34,446 bases of DNA from Victivallales bacterium (GTDB taxonomy: Bacteria > Verrucomicrobiota > Lentisphaeria > Oligosphaerales > Oligosphaeraceae). The translations under genes and the position numbers were made by a program. The stretch is from NCBI GenBank assembly GCA_017617415.1, contig JAFZWH010000108.1, positions 1 through 34,446 of the forward strand. Reading direction: 5' to 3'. Shown here one piece after another: positions 22,188 through 31,411 of the stretch (the stretch's first letter is position 1; each line of letters opens with the position of its first letter). The notes beneath the pieces are model-generated. The model did no database searches and was not told the DNA's origin. It was given only the letters and a program-made list of their open reading frames with translations.

Positions 22188-24410
22188 TCAAGCAATATGT
22201 GTGCCCGCAAGAATGGCAGTGCGGCTGGCGAAGACGACGGTGCGATTCGCCAGCGGGCGCAATGCGGCGGCAAGTTGCGCGAGGTGTTCCTGGGAGAGTC
22301 CCGCCGAAAGCAACCTTGCTGCATAACTATGTGGCTGAGAGGTATCCAGCCAGCGGTTGAGGGTGGCGGCGGGAAGAACCTGCGCTCGTTTTAAATCCAA
22401 TATTGTGGGATTTGAGGCGGCGAGGCCCGCCTCCTGCAGATGGCGGCACAGGTCTGGCACGTCCCAGTTCACCAGCGGGTCGTCGGGATTCGTGTAGATT
22501 TTCTCCTCGGCGATGGCAATTTCGGGGGAAAGTGGCGCATCTGCGAACCGCGAGAGTCGTTGTCCGTGGCGTGGGAGATTTTCGGCAAGGGCGAGGGTTC
22601 CGTTTGGCGCGAGGAGGCCCGTGAGCAGCCGTAGCAGCGCGGCGCGGTCTTCGGCAGGGCCAAGCAGATTTCGTCCGATGATGAAATCGAAGCGCAGGTC
22701 GGGGAGGTCAGCCAAGAGTTCGGGCAGTTGCTCGGCGGTGCCGACGAGCATCTGGGGACGGCGCAGGTCGGGGAGGTTGTCCGCCTGTTCCAGCAGAATG
22801 CGTTCGGCCTCGGCGTTTTGCACCAATGCCCATACACCGCCTTCGGGAGTCTTTCGCACAGCCTCCCAGGTGAAAAGGCCAGTGTCGGCGGTGAGGTCGA
22901 GGACCAACTCGTGGCGCTGGAGGTTTCTGGTGCGGAAGAGTTCCGTGCGGATTTGCGCAAGGCTTCCGGAGAGAGAGTCCACGGCGCGTGCAAGCCACTG
23001 TTCGGTGGTTCGGTCGGCAGGGGAGAAACTGAGGATTTCGGGTGGCGCAAGGACGCTCTCGTTTTCGCGCAACGCGGCCAGTTGGAGTTCGCGCCGTTCG
23101 CGAATCTGGGCGGCCAATTGCGCCTCGTAGCCGAGTTCGCCGGGTTCATAGAAGATGCGTCCCTGAAGGGAAGACGGAAGATACTGCTGGGCGACCCAAT
23201 GCTGGCGGTATTCGTGGGGGTATTTGTAACCGACGCCGTGACCGAAGCCCTCCTTGTCCCGCGAGGCGTCCCGCAGATGGTTGGGGACCTCGCCCTCGCG
23301 TTCCTTCTCCACCAGTTTGAGGGCGTCAAAGAAGCCCAGCACGGAGTTGGACTTCGGAGCGGTCGCGCAGTAGAGCGCGGCGTGTGCGAGCGGGAAGTGT
23401 CCTTCGGGGAGGCCGACGCGGTCGAAGGCCTCGGCGCAGGCGGTTACGAAAGGCACGGCGTGCGGGTCGGCCATACCGATGTCCTCCGACGCGAAGATAA
23501 TCATCCTGCGGAAGATGAAGCGCGGGTCCTCGCCGGCATAGACCATCTTGGAGAGCCAGTAGAAGACCGCATCGGGGTCGGAGCCGCGCATGGACTTGAT
23601 GAAAGCGGAGATGGTGTCGAAGTGGTAGTCGCCCTCGCGGTCGTAGAGCACCGCGCGGTGCTGGATGGACTCCTCGGCCACTGAAAGCGTGAGGTGAATC
23701 ACCCCGTCCTCATCCGGCTCCGTGGTTTCGACAGCCAGTTCCAAGGCGTTGAGCGCGGCGCGGGCGTCGCCGTTGGCGACATTGGCCAGGTGCGCGAGCG
23801 CGTCTTCGTCCAAGGTGATTTTGAGGTTCCCAAAGCCTCGGATGGGGTCCTCGATGGCCTGGCGGATGACCTCTCGGATGTCGTCATTTCCCAGTGGCTT
23901 GAGCTGGAAGATGCGGCTGCGGGAGACCAATGCGCGGTTCACCGTGAAGTATGGATTCTCGGTGGTGGCGCCAATCAGGATGACGGTGCCGTTTTCGACC
24001 CACGGCAGCAAAGCGTCCTGCTGTGCTTTGTTCCAGCGGTGGACTTCGTCAATAAATAAGATAGTGCGCTGGCCGTATTCGCCGAGCCGACGCTGTGCCT
24101 CGGCGGTGACCGCCTTGAGGTCCGCGATGCCCGCCATCACGGCGTTCAGGGTCACGAAGGCGGACTTGGTGGTGTTCGCAATCACGCTGGCCAGCGTGGT
24201 CTTTCCGGTGCCTGGCGGGCCGTAGAAAATCAGCGAGGCAAGCTGGTCGGCCTGGATGGCGCGCCGCAGGAGCCGTCCAGGGGCGAGGATATGTTTTTGG
24301 CCGATGTACTCCTCCAACGTGCGCGGGCGCATTCGCGCCGCCAGTGGCGACTCCTTGCGAAGCCGTTCCTGACGCGCGTGCTCGAACAATGATGGGGGGG
24401 ACATGGACAT
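22188..24410 (-). CDS. rarA: RarA (MgsA) recombination factor fused to a methyltransferase-like domain
   Basis: This 740-residue protein joins two parts. Residues about 25-440 are the AAA+ ATPase RarA, which acts at stalled replication forks: Walker A GPPGTGKT (64-71), Walker B/sensor DEVHRWNKAQQDALLP (121-136), TTENPYFTVN, and the tetramerisation region with MRGSDPDAVFYWLSKM and GYKYPHEY. The C-terminal ~300 residues contain a Rossmann methyltransferase-like core: LDLTADTGLFTWEA (about 500) takes the place of motif I, and FDFIIGRNLL resembles motif IV. The glycines of motif I are degenerate, so catalysis is doubtful. Such RarA/unknown-domain fusions are known, mainly in cyanobacteria, but the second half is unassigned. 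Start either 24410 or 24404; neither has a ribosome site. Confidence 0.88.
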   Translation of the reverse strand: MSMSPPSLFEHARQERLRKESPLAARMRPRTLEEYIGQKHILAPGRLLRRAIQADQLASLIFYGPPGTGKTTLASVIANTTKSAFVTLNAVMAGIADLKAVTAEAQRRLGEYGQRTILFIDEVHRWNKAQQDALLPWVENGTVILIGATTENPYFTVNRALVSRSRIFQLKPLGNDDIREVIRQAIEDPIRGFGNLKITLDEDALAHLANVANGDARAALNALELAVETTEPDEDGVIHLTLSVAEESIQHRAVLYDREGDYHFDTISAFIKSMRGSDPDAVFYWLSKMVYAGEDPRFIFRRMIIFASEDIGMADPHAVPFVTACAEAFDRVGLPEGHFPLAHAALYCATAPKSNSVLGFFDALKLVEKEREGEVPNHLRDASRDKEGFGHGVGYKYPHEYRQHWVAQQYLPSSLQGRIFYEPGELGYEAQLAAQIRERRELQLAALRENESVLAPPEILSFSPADRTTEQWLARAVDSLSGSLAQIRTELFRTRNLQRHELVLDLTADTGLFTWEAVRKTPEGGVWALVQNAEAERILLEQADNLPDLRRPQMLVGTAEQLPELLADLPDLRFDFIIGRNLLGPAEDRAALLRLLTGLLAPNGTLALAENLPRHGQRLSRFADAPLSPEIAIAEEKIYTNPDDPLVNWDVPDLCRHLQEAGLAASNPTILDLKRAQVLPAATLNRWLDTSQPHSYAARLLSAGLSQEHLAQLAAALRPLANRTVVFASRTAILAGTHIA

Positions 24411-24429
24411 TGGTAATGAGGAATGAGCC

Positions 24430-24466
24430 TACGGGGGTTCGGGGGCGCAGCCCCCGTAGAATTGTA
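24430..24466 (-). repeat. Inverted copy of the TACAATTCTACGGGGG hairpin element
   Basis: Read on the minus strand this segment begins TACAATTCTACGGGGG and then diverges: the loop is TGC instead of TTA and a second G-run follows. It lies upstream of rarA, and CTCATTC heptamers separate it from the start codon, as at xseA (9007-9125). Confidence 0.7.
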
Positions 24467-24496
24467 GGGTCGCATCTCGGTCGGGCAACCGCCTGG

Positions 24497-27400
24497 TTAA
24501 TGCCGCTTCGCCAAATTTACCAGAACTCGCAGAGTTTCGGCGACGCTCCAGGCCTGTGCGCAACAGCCGCGTGGCGTGTGTGGAAAATCACCGTCTTGGA
24601 CTTCAGGGAGTTGTCCGAGGCAGCCTTGGGTCATCAGCGGGGCGGCGGAACCCAGAAGCGCGGTGGCTGCCTGACGAGCGGAGTCGCCATAGGTGTTTAC
24701 GAGCGCCTCGCAGTATCTTGGAAGGAGGAAGCCCCAAGCGGTGCCATTGTGATAGGCGGGTTTGCGTCGGGTATCCTCGTCGCCTTCGTAACGTCCCCAG
24801 TAGGGATTTGCGGGGTCGTTGAGTAGCCGTCCTTCCCGCATGACTGGCAATTCGAAGTTCACATGCTGGCAGGCGAGCGAACGCATTGCGCCAGGGACAA
24901 CGAGTGGGGCACAGGCATCAAGGATACGCTGGCAGATCTTGGTGTCGGTGACCACTCCGAGAGTGATTGCCAGGAGCTGGTTAGGGCGACAGGCGTCATC
25001 GGCTTTTGCCTGAAAGGCACTTTGGCCCGGCACGGCGTGGAGGCAGTCGCTGAGACCGACGTGTTCGGCGGCGGGGAAGAGTTTTGCGACGGAGTCACGT
25101 GCCTGGCTGGCCAAAGTGGCGTATTCTTCACCCAGACCATGGTTGGCGAGGAACTGCAGGGCGAAGTGCCAGAGTGCCTGGATGTCAATGGGATATCCCT
25201 CGCGCGGAGTGGCGGCGGGGTAGTTGGTGTCCATCCAGGTGAAGTGCGAGGGGCTGAAGACCAGCGCGCTCTCTTTGTCCATGTAGATGCCATTGGGCGT
25301 GCCGGCGCGATAATGGTCCACGATGGACTTCAGGATATCGGCGAGCGTGCGGTCACCGCAGTTCGTGGCGAGGATATCGGCGGTGTGGGAGGAACCAGTG
25401 GCTTCAAGGTAATCTTGGATAGCGGGGAAGAGCAGCAGCGGCGCGTCGGAGGTGTCGCGGTTGGCGAGGTTGTCGCCACTGATCATATTGGGGAGCGTTC
25501 CGTTTTCTTCGAAGGAGGCGAATTGTCGGATGATGTCGAAGGCTTCCTCGTGGCATCCGGCGGCGATGAGTCCCCGCAGACAGATAAGCGTATCCCGTCC
25601 CCAGTCAAGGAACCATGGATAGCCTGCGATGATGGTCTTGTAGGGATTACGACGAACCACAAAGGCATCGAGCGCAAGGCGTAGCGCCTCCTCCAAGGAG
25701 AGATCCAATGGTTCGGCTGTGGCGGGTGGTGTCGGGAAGGTGGCGGGGAGTTTTTCGCCAGGCGTGACCACGGTGGCTGCCAGAGTCACAGATTCTCCGC
25801 GCCTGAGAGCGGTCTTGAAGAAGCCCGGACTGAAGAGGTCGTTCTCGGCGCGGAGACCGCGCTCGGCCTCCAGCGAGCGATGCTGCGAGTAGGACCACTC
25901 CGGCTGGGCGACGAAGGCTCCCGCGGAAGTTCGCATCTCCAGCGTATTGCCGCTGCCGAGCGTGAAGCCAAAGCCGTCAGGGACGGGATGCACACGGGCG
26001 GGGAAATCGTGTTCAGGACCGGCGGCTGCGATGGTGACGCCATGATTGCAGCGGTCATCCACGTCTGGTCGCACCAGTAGAGTAACAGGGTCGTTGGCGG
26101 CCAGCGCCATCAGTTCCTCTTCGTCGGGGGCAGGAAGACAGCGTTGGAAGTTCAGGCTGCATGCGTTACGCCGTTCGTCCAGACAATAAGTGACTTTCAG
26201 GTGGACATTTCCACCCATCCCGGAGGGCACTGTGAAATGCCAGACGAAGGTATTCCTGGCGGTGACGGCAAAGGACTGCTGGCAATGTGGACCGATCTCC
26301 TGCGAGAAGTCGCGATAGATGAGCCAGGCACGGCATCGTGGGAGAACGACGGTTCGGTCGATAGGGAAGTCGTCGTTCTGGTTGGCGACCAGCAAACCCT
26401 CGTATTGGCTGCGCGTGACGCCCCAGGCAACCTGAAGCAGCCCGTATCCACCCAAATTGTTGGTGGCCAGCGCACTGTGGCGTTCGGTTGCGGCGTCGCG
26501 GGTAAGCGCCAAGCGCACATGTTCACGACGGAGCGAAGGCAACACGAGGAGTCGGCCGGTGAGCCGCCGTAGCGTTCCGCCCTGGTCAAAGACATTGATA
26601 TGAATTTCTGCGATGCGCGGGACAGCAGGCTTGGGCAAGGGGCGGAAGAGCGCGAAGTGCCGTCCGTCGAAACGCGGCATGGCGTGGATTTGCTCGTGAC
26701 ACCGCCCATCGAGCAGCAATTGCGCGGTAAAAGGAGCAGTGTGATTGATGAGGATGTGATGATCGGGTGGTAGGCAGACGAGCCGTTGCTGGTCGCGTTC
26801 GGGAGACCACTCCACGACCGGGAGGTACTTGCCCACGCCATTGAGCTGGCGGAGATATCCGGCTGGGTTGCGGTAGAACGCCTTGGCCTCGGCATCCAGA
26901 TCCACACCACGGAGGTCGGCTACGGGATTGCTGTGATTTCGGAAGCGCAATGCCGTTGCCTTGAGGTGTTGCCACTGCACGGCGGAGATTCGCTGCCTTG
27001 GAAGGCGCGGTGCGGAAGGAAGTGCCAGGCAGAGGACCTCGGCGGGATTGAGAGGGATGCGGAATTGGCACTGGTCGAGTTTGAGGGGAATGTGACGACC
27101 GCTTAGCAGATCGATTGCGATGCTGCCGGGATTGAACTCCTGAAAATTCCATTCGTAGGTGGCGGAGGTGTTCGGCTCGGGATTCGCAATTGCCAGGAGA
27201 GTCCACTCTGGATGATGGCGGGGGATGCGCAGGAGTCCCACGGCGGTGCCGGCGGCTCCAACGGGCACCCGGCATGTCGCATCGGCCCGGAAGGCCGGGT
27301 GGGTCTTCAGCAGGCCGGTGAGCTGGGAGATTTCGGCGACGAGGTTTTCCTCGGCACCCCAGTTCAGCGAGGCGGCACCATGGACATCGATTCGTTCAGT

Positions 27401-28765
27401 GGCAAGCCATTCCACACCGTTGGCGATGCCGAAGCATCCGGCTGGCGCGAAGAGCGCATTGAGGCTCACGCGGAGGCGCGCCCAGGCGGCGCCTTGTTTG
27501 GCAAGGCGGTCATTGTCGTGGGTTTCGGCAAAATTCACCAGCGGACCGGCGGTCTTCGAGTAGCGGGTGGAGAACTCAAGGTATCTGGCGATGTCATTGG
27601 CAGAGTAGTTCTGGAACAGTTCGGAATAGGCCCAGTCCATGCCCGCTTCCTCTAGAAGCCGCGTGGTGGCCTCCTGCCCGCCGCCAAGACCTTCCAAGAA
27701 GAAAATCGTGGCGGGGAATTGCTGGCGCACGCGGGCGATGACGTATTCCCAGACCGGCGGCGGAACCATGTAGCCGGCGTCGCAGCGGAAGCCGTCCACG
27801 CCGTGTCGGCACCAATGCAGAAAGACTTCGGCAAGGCGTTGCCAAAGTGCCTTTTGGTTGAAATCCAATTTACAGAGATCCTCCCAGACGACGCCCCAGG
27901 CGCCCGGACTTTGGAAAGAGCCGTCGGGATTGCGTGCGAACCACTCTGGATGGTGGCTTTGGAATTCGCTGGCCCAGCCGGTGTGGTCGATGGGGAGGTC
28001 AAGGAAAACCATCGCCCCGCGACTGTGGATCTGGTCGATGACCTCGCGGAACTGTTCGAGCGGGGTGGTTACGCGGTCGAACTCGGCCATCGATGCGTCC
28101 ACGTCGAAGAAATCCAGGGGTGCGAAGGGGCTGCCATAACGTCCCATGCGTGCGAAGATTGTGGGTGCGGGGTGGACCGGAAGGAACTGGATGATGCGGA
28201 AGCCGAGTTGCCCGATGATGAAGTCCAGATGTCGGGCGAACTCACGGAAGGTGCCGGAGGGGGGGACGACGGTGCAGTTTACCGCATCCAATTGTCCTGC
28301 CGCTGACTGGAGTGCGTCGTTCCAGGAGTTTGTCGTGAGGTTGGGACCGAATTGACGCACGAAAGCGTTATAGATGGTGTTGTCCGCGACAGCCAGTGCG
28401 GTGACGACCTTCACGCGGGCATTTTCGCCTCGTGGCCAGTGGCTTTGGGCAGTGCCATCCTCGGTGAAGAAGGCCTTGAAATCGAATAGTCCGATTTCGA
28501 CGAGGGGAAGAATGGCCTCGTAGGTGGTCTCGTCAACCTGCCGCATTGGGAGGTCGTGCCAGTCACGCCCCAGCCGTGCCAGTCCTTTTTCATAGTAGTC
28601 GATAATTTCCTGGCGATGGATGGCGGCGTTGCCCAGGTTGGTGCGTAGCCATGCCGCTCCCTGCATTGGCTGGCTCAGACGCAGAGTGACGCGCAAAGCA
28701 TCGCCGGTATGGCGCACGAGACGCGCGTGCGGGGCGGGGTGTTGTTCCAGGACCAATGCAGACAT
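24497..28765 (-). CDS. Bifunctional glycogen debranching enzyme: GH13 transferase plus GDE_C glucosidase
   Basis: At 1422 residues this has the architecture of eukaryotic-type debranching enzymes: a GH13 half with oligoglucan-transferase or related activity and a C-terminal amylo-alpha-1,6-glucosidase half. The GH13 half shows GFRCDAGY (nucleophile Asp329), FFLEGLGG (acid/base Glu358) and ETHDND (His416-Asp417). The middle (about 600-1000) is a beta-rich linker region. The C-terminal half carries the GDE signature YPWFLDWGRDTL (near 1055), FEENGTLPNMISGDNLANRDTSDA and HNGTAWGFLLPRY. The protein is cytoplasmic, as there is no signal peptide. It would take glycogen branch stubs apart after phosphorylase. 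Whether the transferase works is not shown by sequence. The 15-mer before it is also found before dnaX. Confidence 0.88.
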   Translation of the reverse strand: MSALVLEQHPAPHARLVRHTGDALRVTLRLSQPMQGAAWLRTNLGNAAIHRQEIIDYYEKGLARLGRDWHDLPMRQVDETTYEAILPLVEIGLFDFKAFFTEDGTAQSHWPRGENARVKVVTALAVADNTIYNAFVRQFGPNLTTNSWNDALQSAAGQLDAVNCTVVPPSGTFREFARHLDFIIGQLGFRIIQFLPVHPAPTIFARMGRYGSPFAPLDFFDVDASMAEFDRVTTPLEQFREVIDQIHSRGAMVFLDLPIDHTGWASEFQSHHPEWFARNPDGSFQSPGAWGVVWEDLCKLDFNQKALWQRLAEVFLHWCRHGVDGFRCDAGYMVPPPVWEYVIARVRQQFPATIFFLEGLGGGQEATTRLLEEAGMDWAYSELFQNYSANDIARYLEFSTRYSKTAGPLVNFAETHDNDRLAKQGAAWARLRVSLNALFAPAGCFGIANGVEWLATERIDVHGAASLNWGAEENLVAEISQLTGLLKTHPAFRADATCRVPVGAAGTAVGLLRIPRHHPEWTLLAIANPEPNTSATYEWNFQEFNPGSIAIDLLSGRHIPLKLDQCQFRIPLNPAEVLCLALPSAPRLPRQRISAVQWQHLKATALRFRNHSNPVADLRGVDLDAEAKAFYRNPAGYLRQLNGVGKYLPVVEWSPERDQQRLVCLPPDHHILINHTAPFTAQLLLDGRCHEQIHAMPRFDGRHFALFRPLPKPAVPRIAEIHINVFDQGGTLRRLTGRLLVLPSLRREHVRLALTRDAATERHSALATNNLGGYGLLQVAWGVTRSQYEGLLVANQNDDFPIDRTVVLPRCRAWLIYRDFSQEIGPHCQQSFAVTARNTFVWHFTVPSGMGGNVHLKVTYCLDERRNACSLNFQRCLPAPDEEELMALAANDPVTLLVRPDVDDRCNHGVTIAAAGPEHDFPARVHPVPDGFGFTLGSGNTLEMRTSAGAFVAQPEWSYSQHRSLEAERGLRAENDLFSPGFFKTALRRGESVTLAATVVTPGEKLPATFPTPPATAEPLDLSLEEALRLALDAFVVRRNPYKTIIAGYPWFLDWGRDTLICLRGLIAAGCHEEAFDIIRQFASFEENGTLPNMISGDNLANRDTSDAPLLLFPAIQDYLEATGSSHTADILATNCGDRTLADILKSIVDHYRAGTPNGIYMDKESALVFSPSHFTWMDTNYPAATPREGYPIDIQALWHFALQFLANHGLGEEYATLASQARDSVAKLFPAAEHVGLSDCLHAVPGQSAFQAKADDACRPNQLLAITLGVVTDTKICQRILDACAPLVVPGAMRSLACQHVNFELPVMREGRLLNDPANPYWGRYEGDEDTRRKPAYHNGTAWGFLLPRYCEALVNTYGDSARQAATALLGSAAPLMTQGCLGQLPEVQDGDFPHTPRGCCAQAWSVAETLRVLVNLAKRH

Positions 28766-28778
28766 GGTATTTATTATC

Positions 28779-28794
28779 TAACTTATTTATTATA
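28779..28794 (-). promoter_or_regulatory. Predicted -10 region of the debranching gene
   Basis: On the minus strand TATAAT (28794-28789) is a perfect -10 box, with an AT-rich but unclear -35. It lies 23 bases before the ATG at 28765, so the leader would be short and lacks a Shine-Dalgarno site. It contains the 15-mer ATAATAAATAAGTTA (28793-28779), identical to 1213-1227 upstream of dnaX. Confidence 0.55.
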
Positions 28795-28814
28795 AGTCAT
28801 TTATAATATAAAAT

Positions 28815-28848
28815 AAGCGGACGGGCGGGGACTCCCGCACATCCGCTT
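28815..28848 (-). terminator. Terminator of the zinc-ribbon gene
   Basis: On the minus strand AAGCGGA (28848-28842) pairs with TCCGCTT (28821-28815), with a GC-rich inner part including GCGGG/CCCGC, then ATTTTAT. It separates the zinc-ribbon gene from the debranching gene. Confidence 0.65.
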
Positions 28849-28861
28849 GAGAGGGCTTCAT

Positions 28862-29506
28862 CTAGCGTTTGATGGTGATTTTGCCCTTTTCGATCGTGAC
28901 CTCTGAGACACTCTTGCTGTCGCGAACCTTGGTCCAGGCGCTGGCGTAGTTTGACCATGGGTTCATGACGTTTGGATCCTGTTGCAGGCTTTCCAGCATC
29001 GGGAAGAGCCCGACCTTGTAGGATTCTGCCTGCCCGACCGAGACGCCTTTTCCGGCGGAAAGCGAATGGACGATGGAGACCCGCACGGGCATGCCCCAGA
29101 GTTTGGAGGGGAAGACAACCTTTGCCTTCCCGTCGCCAAGGAAGTGCACGGTGCAGGGGGTGTCGTCCATATAGGCGTTGAGGAATGCCGTGGCGGCCTT
29201 TTCGTCCATTTCCAGGGAGCCTCCTTTTTCGATTTTGGCGGCTTTGCCTTTCCACTCGCTCTGCTCATCTTCGCTGGTCGTGATCATCCCGCCGGCAGGG
29301 AACATCCAGCCGATGAGGAAGATCACCGCGATTGCTCCGATGATGGATCCGCCGATGATGTTCTGCATCGTGTTGTCTTGCTTCTTCGTACCGATATTGG
29401 CGAAGTCGTCGGGGCGGATTTCATCCAAGTTGAGGCGTTCGCCGCAGCCGCGGCAGAAGATGGCGGTCAGCATATTGTCGGTACCGCACTTGGGGCATCG
29501 AAGCAT
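28862..29506 (-). CDS. Zinc-ribbon membrane protein, function unknown
   Basis: This 214-residue protein opens with a four-cysteine zinc ribbon (Cys4, Cys7, Cys18, Cys21) in the MLRCPKCGTDN...CRGCGERL pattern, then a hydrophobic helix at about 50-72. The rest (about 75-214) is soluble, mixed alpha/beta, with no motif I recognise. Zinc-ribbon plus one membrane helix is common in small proteins of many bacteria and gives no clear function. AAGGAG (29520-29515) with eight bases of spacing fixes the ATG at 29506. It starts 127 bases after the nadB stop on the same strand and could share its transcript. The tail repeats Lys/Ser-rich strands (SKSVSEVTIEKGKITIKR). Confidence 0.75.
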   Translation of the reverse strand: MLRCPKCGTDNMLTAIFCRGCGERLNLDEIRPDDFANIGTKKQDNTMQNIIGGSIIGAIAVIFLIGWMFPAGGMITTSEDEQSEWKGKAAKIEKGGSLEMDEKAATAFLNAYMDDTPCTVHFLGDGKAKVVFPSKLWGMPVRVSIVHSLSAGKGVSVGQAESYKVGLFPMLESLQQDPNVMNPWSNYASAWTKVRDSKSVSEVTIEKGKITIKR

Positions 29507-29632
29507 GGTAGAATCTCCTTGAAATCAAGTGGATGTTGATGAAAAAAGGGAAAACCTCGTGCAATTTGCGCGAACACTGAACTGATGCCGGGCATGGAAC
29601 CGGCGCAGGCACGGGTTCGCGTGGGCGCAAAA

Positions 29633-31306
29633 CTACTCGAAGCGTAGTTCGGATTTAAGGGGTTGACGGAGGATGGAGTCCTTGCCATGTGAGGCGGGGT
29701 CAGCGGCGGGGAGGTAGTCCAGGTTGTAATGGAGTCCGCGGGATTCTTGGCGTGCGGTGGCAGAGTCGATGATCATCTCGGCGACGCTGGCCAGGTTGCG
29801 AAGCTCCATCAGGTCGGGAGTCAGCAGGAAGTTCCAGTAGTACTTCTCGATCTCCTTGCGGATCATCTTGATGCGTGCTTTCGCACGCTCCAGGCGCTTG
29901 TTGGAGCGCACGATTCCGACATAGTCCCACATCAGGCGCCGAATTTCGTCCCAGTTGTGGGAGATGACAATCTGTTCATCGGAATCCACGGCGTTTCCGG
30001 CGGACCAGTCGGGAATCATGTCCGGCGTGATTTCGGAGTGTGGATTGGGCTGTCGGATGGCGTGCTGAACGGCGAAATTCGCGACCACCACCGCCTCAAG
30101 CAACGAGTTGGAAGCCAGGCGGTTGGCGCCGTGCAAGCCGGTGCAGCCGCATTCGCCGATGGCGTAGAGGTTCTTGACGCTGGTGACCCCGTTGACGTCG
30201 GTTCGCACGCCGCCGCAGCAGTAATGCGCCGCAGGCACGACGGGAATCAGGTCCTTCGCCATGTTGATGCCGAATTTCAGGCACTCGGAGAAGATGTTCG
30301 GGAAACGCTTGCGCAGGAACTCTTCCGATTTGTGGCGGATGTCCAGCCAGGCGCACTCCTGACCAGTACGCTTGAGTTCGTTGTCGATGGCGCGCGCCAC
30401 AATGTCACGCGGTGCCAGCGAGGCGAGCTTGTGGTAATTCTCCATAAAGGAGACATATTCGTTGCCTTTGCGAATCTTGAGGACTGCGCCTTCGCCGCGC
30501 ACCGCCTCGGAAATCAGGAAGGACTTGGCGTGCGGATGGTAGAGGATGGTTGGGTGGAACTGATAGAACTCCATGTTGGAGATTTCCGCGCTGGCGCGGT
30601 AGGCCATCGCCACGCCGTCCCCGCAGGCGACATCAGGATTGCAGGTGCATAGATAGACTTTGCCTGCGCCGCCAGTTGCCAGGAAGGTGAACTTGGCGAT
30701 AATGGTGTCGATCTCGTGAGTGGCGGTGTCAATCACGTAGGCGCCCAGACAGGCGTTGTCGCCTTGCCAGTCGATGTGGCGGGTGGAAATGAGGTCAACG
30801 GCGAGGTGATGTTCCCAGATGGTGATGTTCGGGTTCTCCTTGCAGCGGGCCAGCAGGACATCTGCGACTTCGCGTCCAGTGATGTCGCCGGCGTGCAGAA
30901 TGCGGCGTGCGGAATGCCCCCCCTCGCGTCCAAGATGATACTCGTTTCCTTGCGCCGACGGAAGGTCAGGAGTGACCTCCTTTTGCAAGGTGAAGTGGCA
31001 GCCCAGCGCCTGGAGGTTCCGGATGCGCTCCGGTCCCGCCTTCACAATCGCCCTGACCACCTCCGGCTTGCATAGCCCCGCGCCCGCCACCAGAGTGTCC
31101 TGCACATGCGCTTCGAAGGAGTCATGGTCTTCGGACATCACGCAGGCGATGCCACCCTGCGCGTAGTGCGTGTTGCAGTCCTCCGCGCGAGCCTTGGTGA
31201 CCATCAGCACCTTGCCATGCTTGGCCGCTTCCAGTGCGGCGGTCATGCCTGCCAGGCCGGAACCGATGACCAGATAGTCGATGGTGATGCGTTTGCTGGA
31301 TGACAT
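29633..31306 (-). CDS. nadB: L-aspartate oxidase
   Basis: This 557-residue flavoenzyme oxidises L-aspartate to iminoaspartate, which quinolinate synthase NadA uses for NAD. FAD-binding GSGLAGM is at residues 15-21. THYAQGGIACVM and the DTLVAGAGLC segment follow, then REGGHSARRILHAGDITGREV, FHPT and APRDIVARAID in the active-site domain, and the C-terminal AHYCCGGVRTD, YAIGECGCTGLHGANRLASNSLLEA. The helical C-terminal domain has WDYVGIVR and ESRGLHYNLDYP-like blocks, all as in E. coli NadB. I start at the ATG at 31306, where homology begins; the frame continues 55 codons upstream into the MITE-like element. No ribosome site is evident. nadA and nadC are not in the window. Confidence 0.94.
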   Translation of the reverse strand: MSSSKRITIDYLVIGSGLAGMTAALEAAKHGKVLMVTKARAEDCNTHYAQGGIACVMSEDHDSFEAHVQDTLVAGAGLCKPEVVRAIVKAGPERIRNLQALGCHFTLQKEVTPDLPSAQGNEYHLGREGGHSARRILHAGDITGREVADVLLARCKENPNITIWEHHLAVDLISTRHIDWQGDNACLGAYVIDTATHEIDTIIAKFTFLATGGAGKVYLCTCNPDVACGDGVAMAYRASAEISNMEFYQFHPTILYHPHAKSFLISEAVRGEGAVLKIRKGNEYVSFMENYHKLASLAPRDIVARAIDNELKRTGQECAWLDIRHKSEEFLRKRFPNIFSECLKFGINMAKDLIPVVPAAHYCCGGVRTDVNGVTSVKNLYAIGECGCTGLHGANRLASNSLLEAVVVANFAVQHAIRQPNPHSEITPDMIPDWSAGNAVDSDEQIVISHNWDEIRRLMWDYVGIVRSNKRLERAKARIKMIRKEIEKYYWNFLLTPDLMELRNLASVAEMIIDSATARQESRGLHYNLDYLPAADPASHGKDSILRQPLKSELRFE

Positions 31307-31411
31307 CGAAGTTCGAGAGCGAAACTTTGGAAATGCAAAATGAAAACCAATGTATATCCTTATAATGTAATCATTGTTCCTAATCTTGACTTGCCAAGAT
31401 AATAAGAATTT

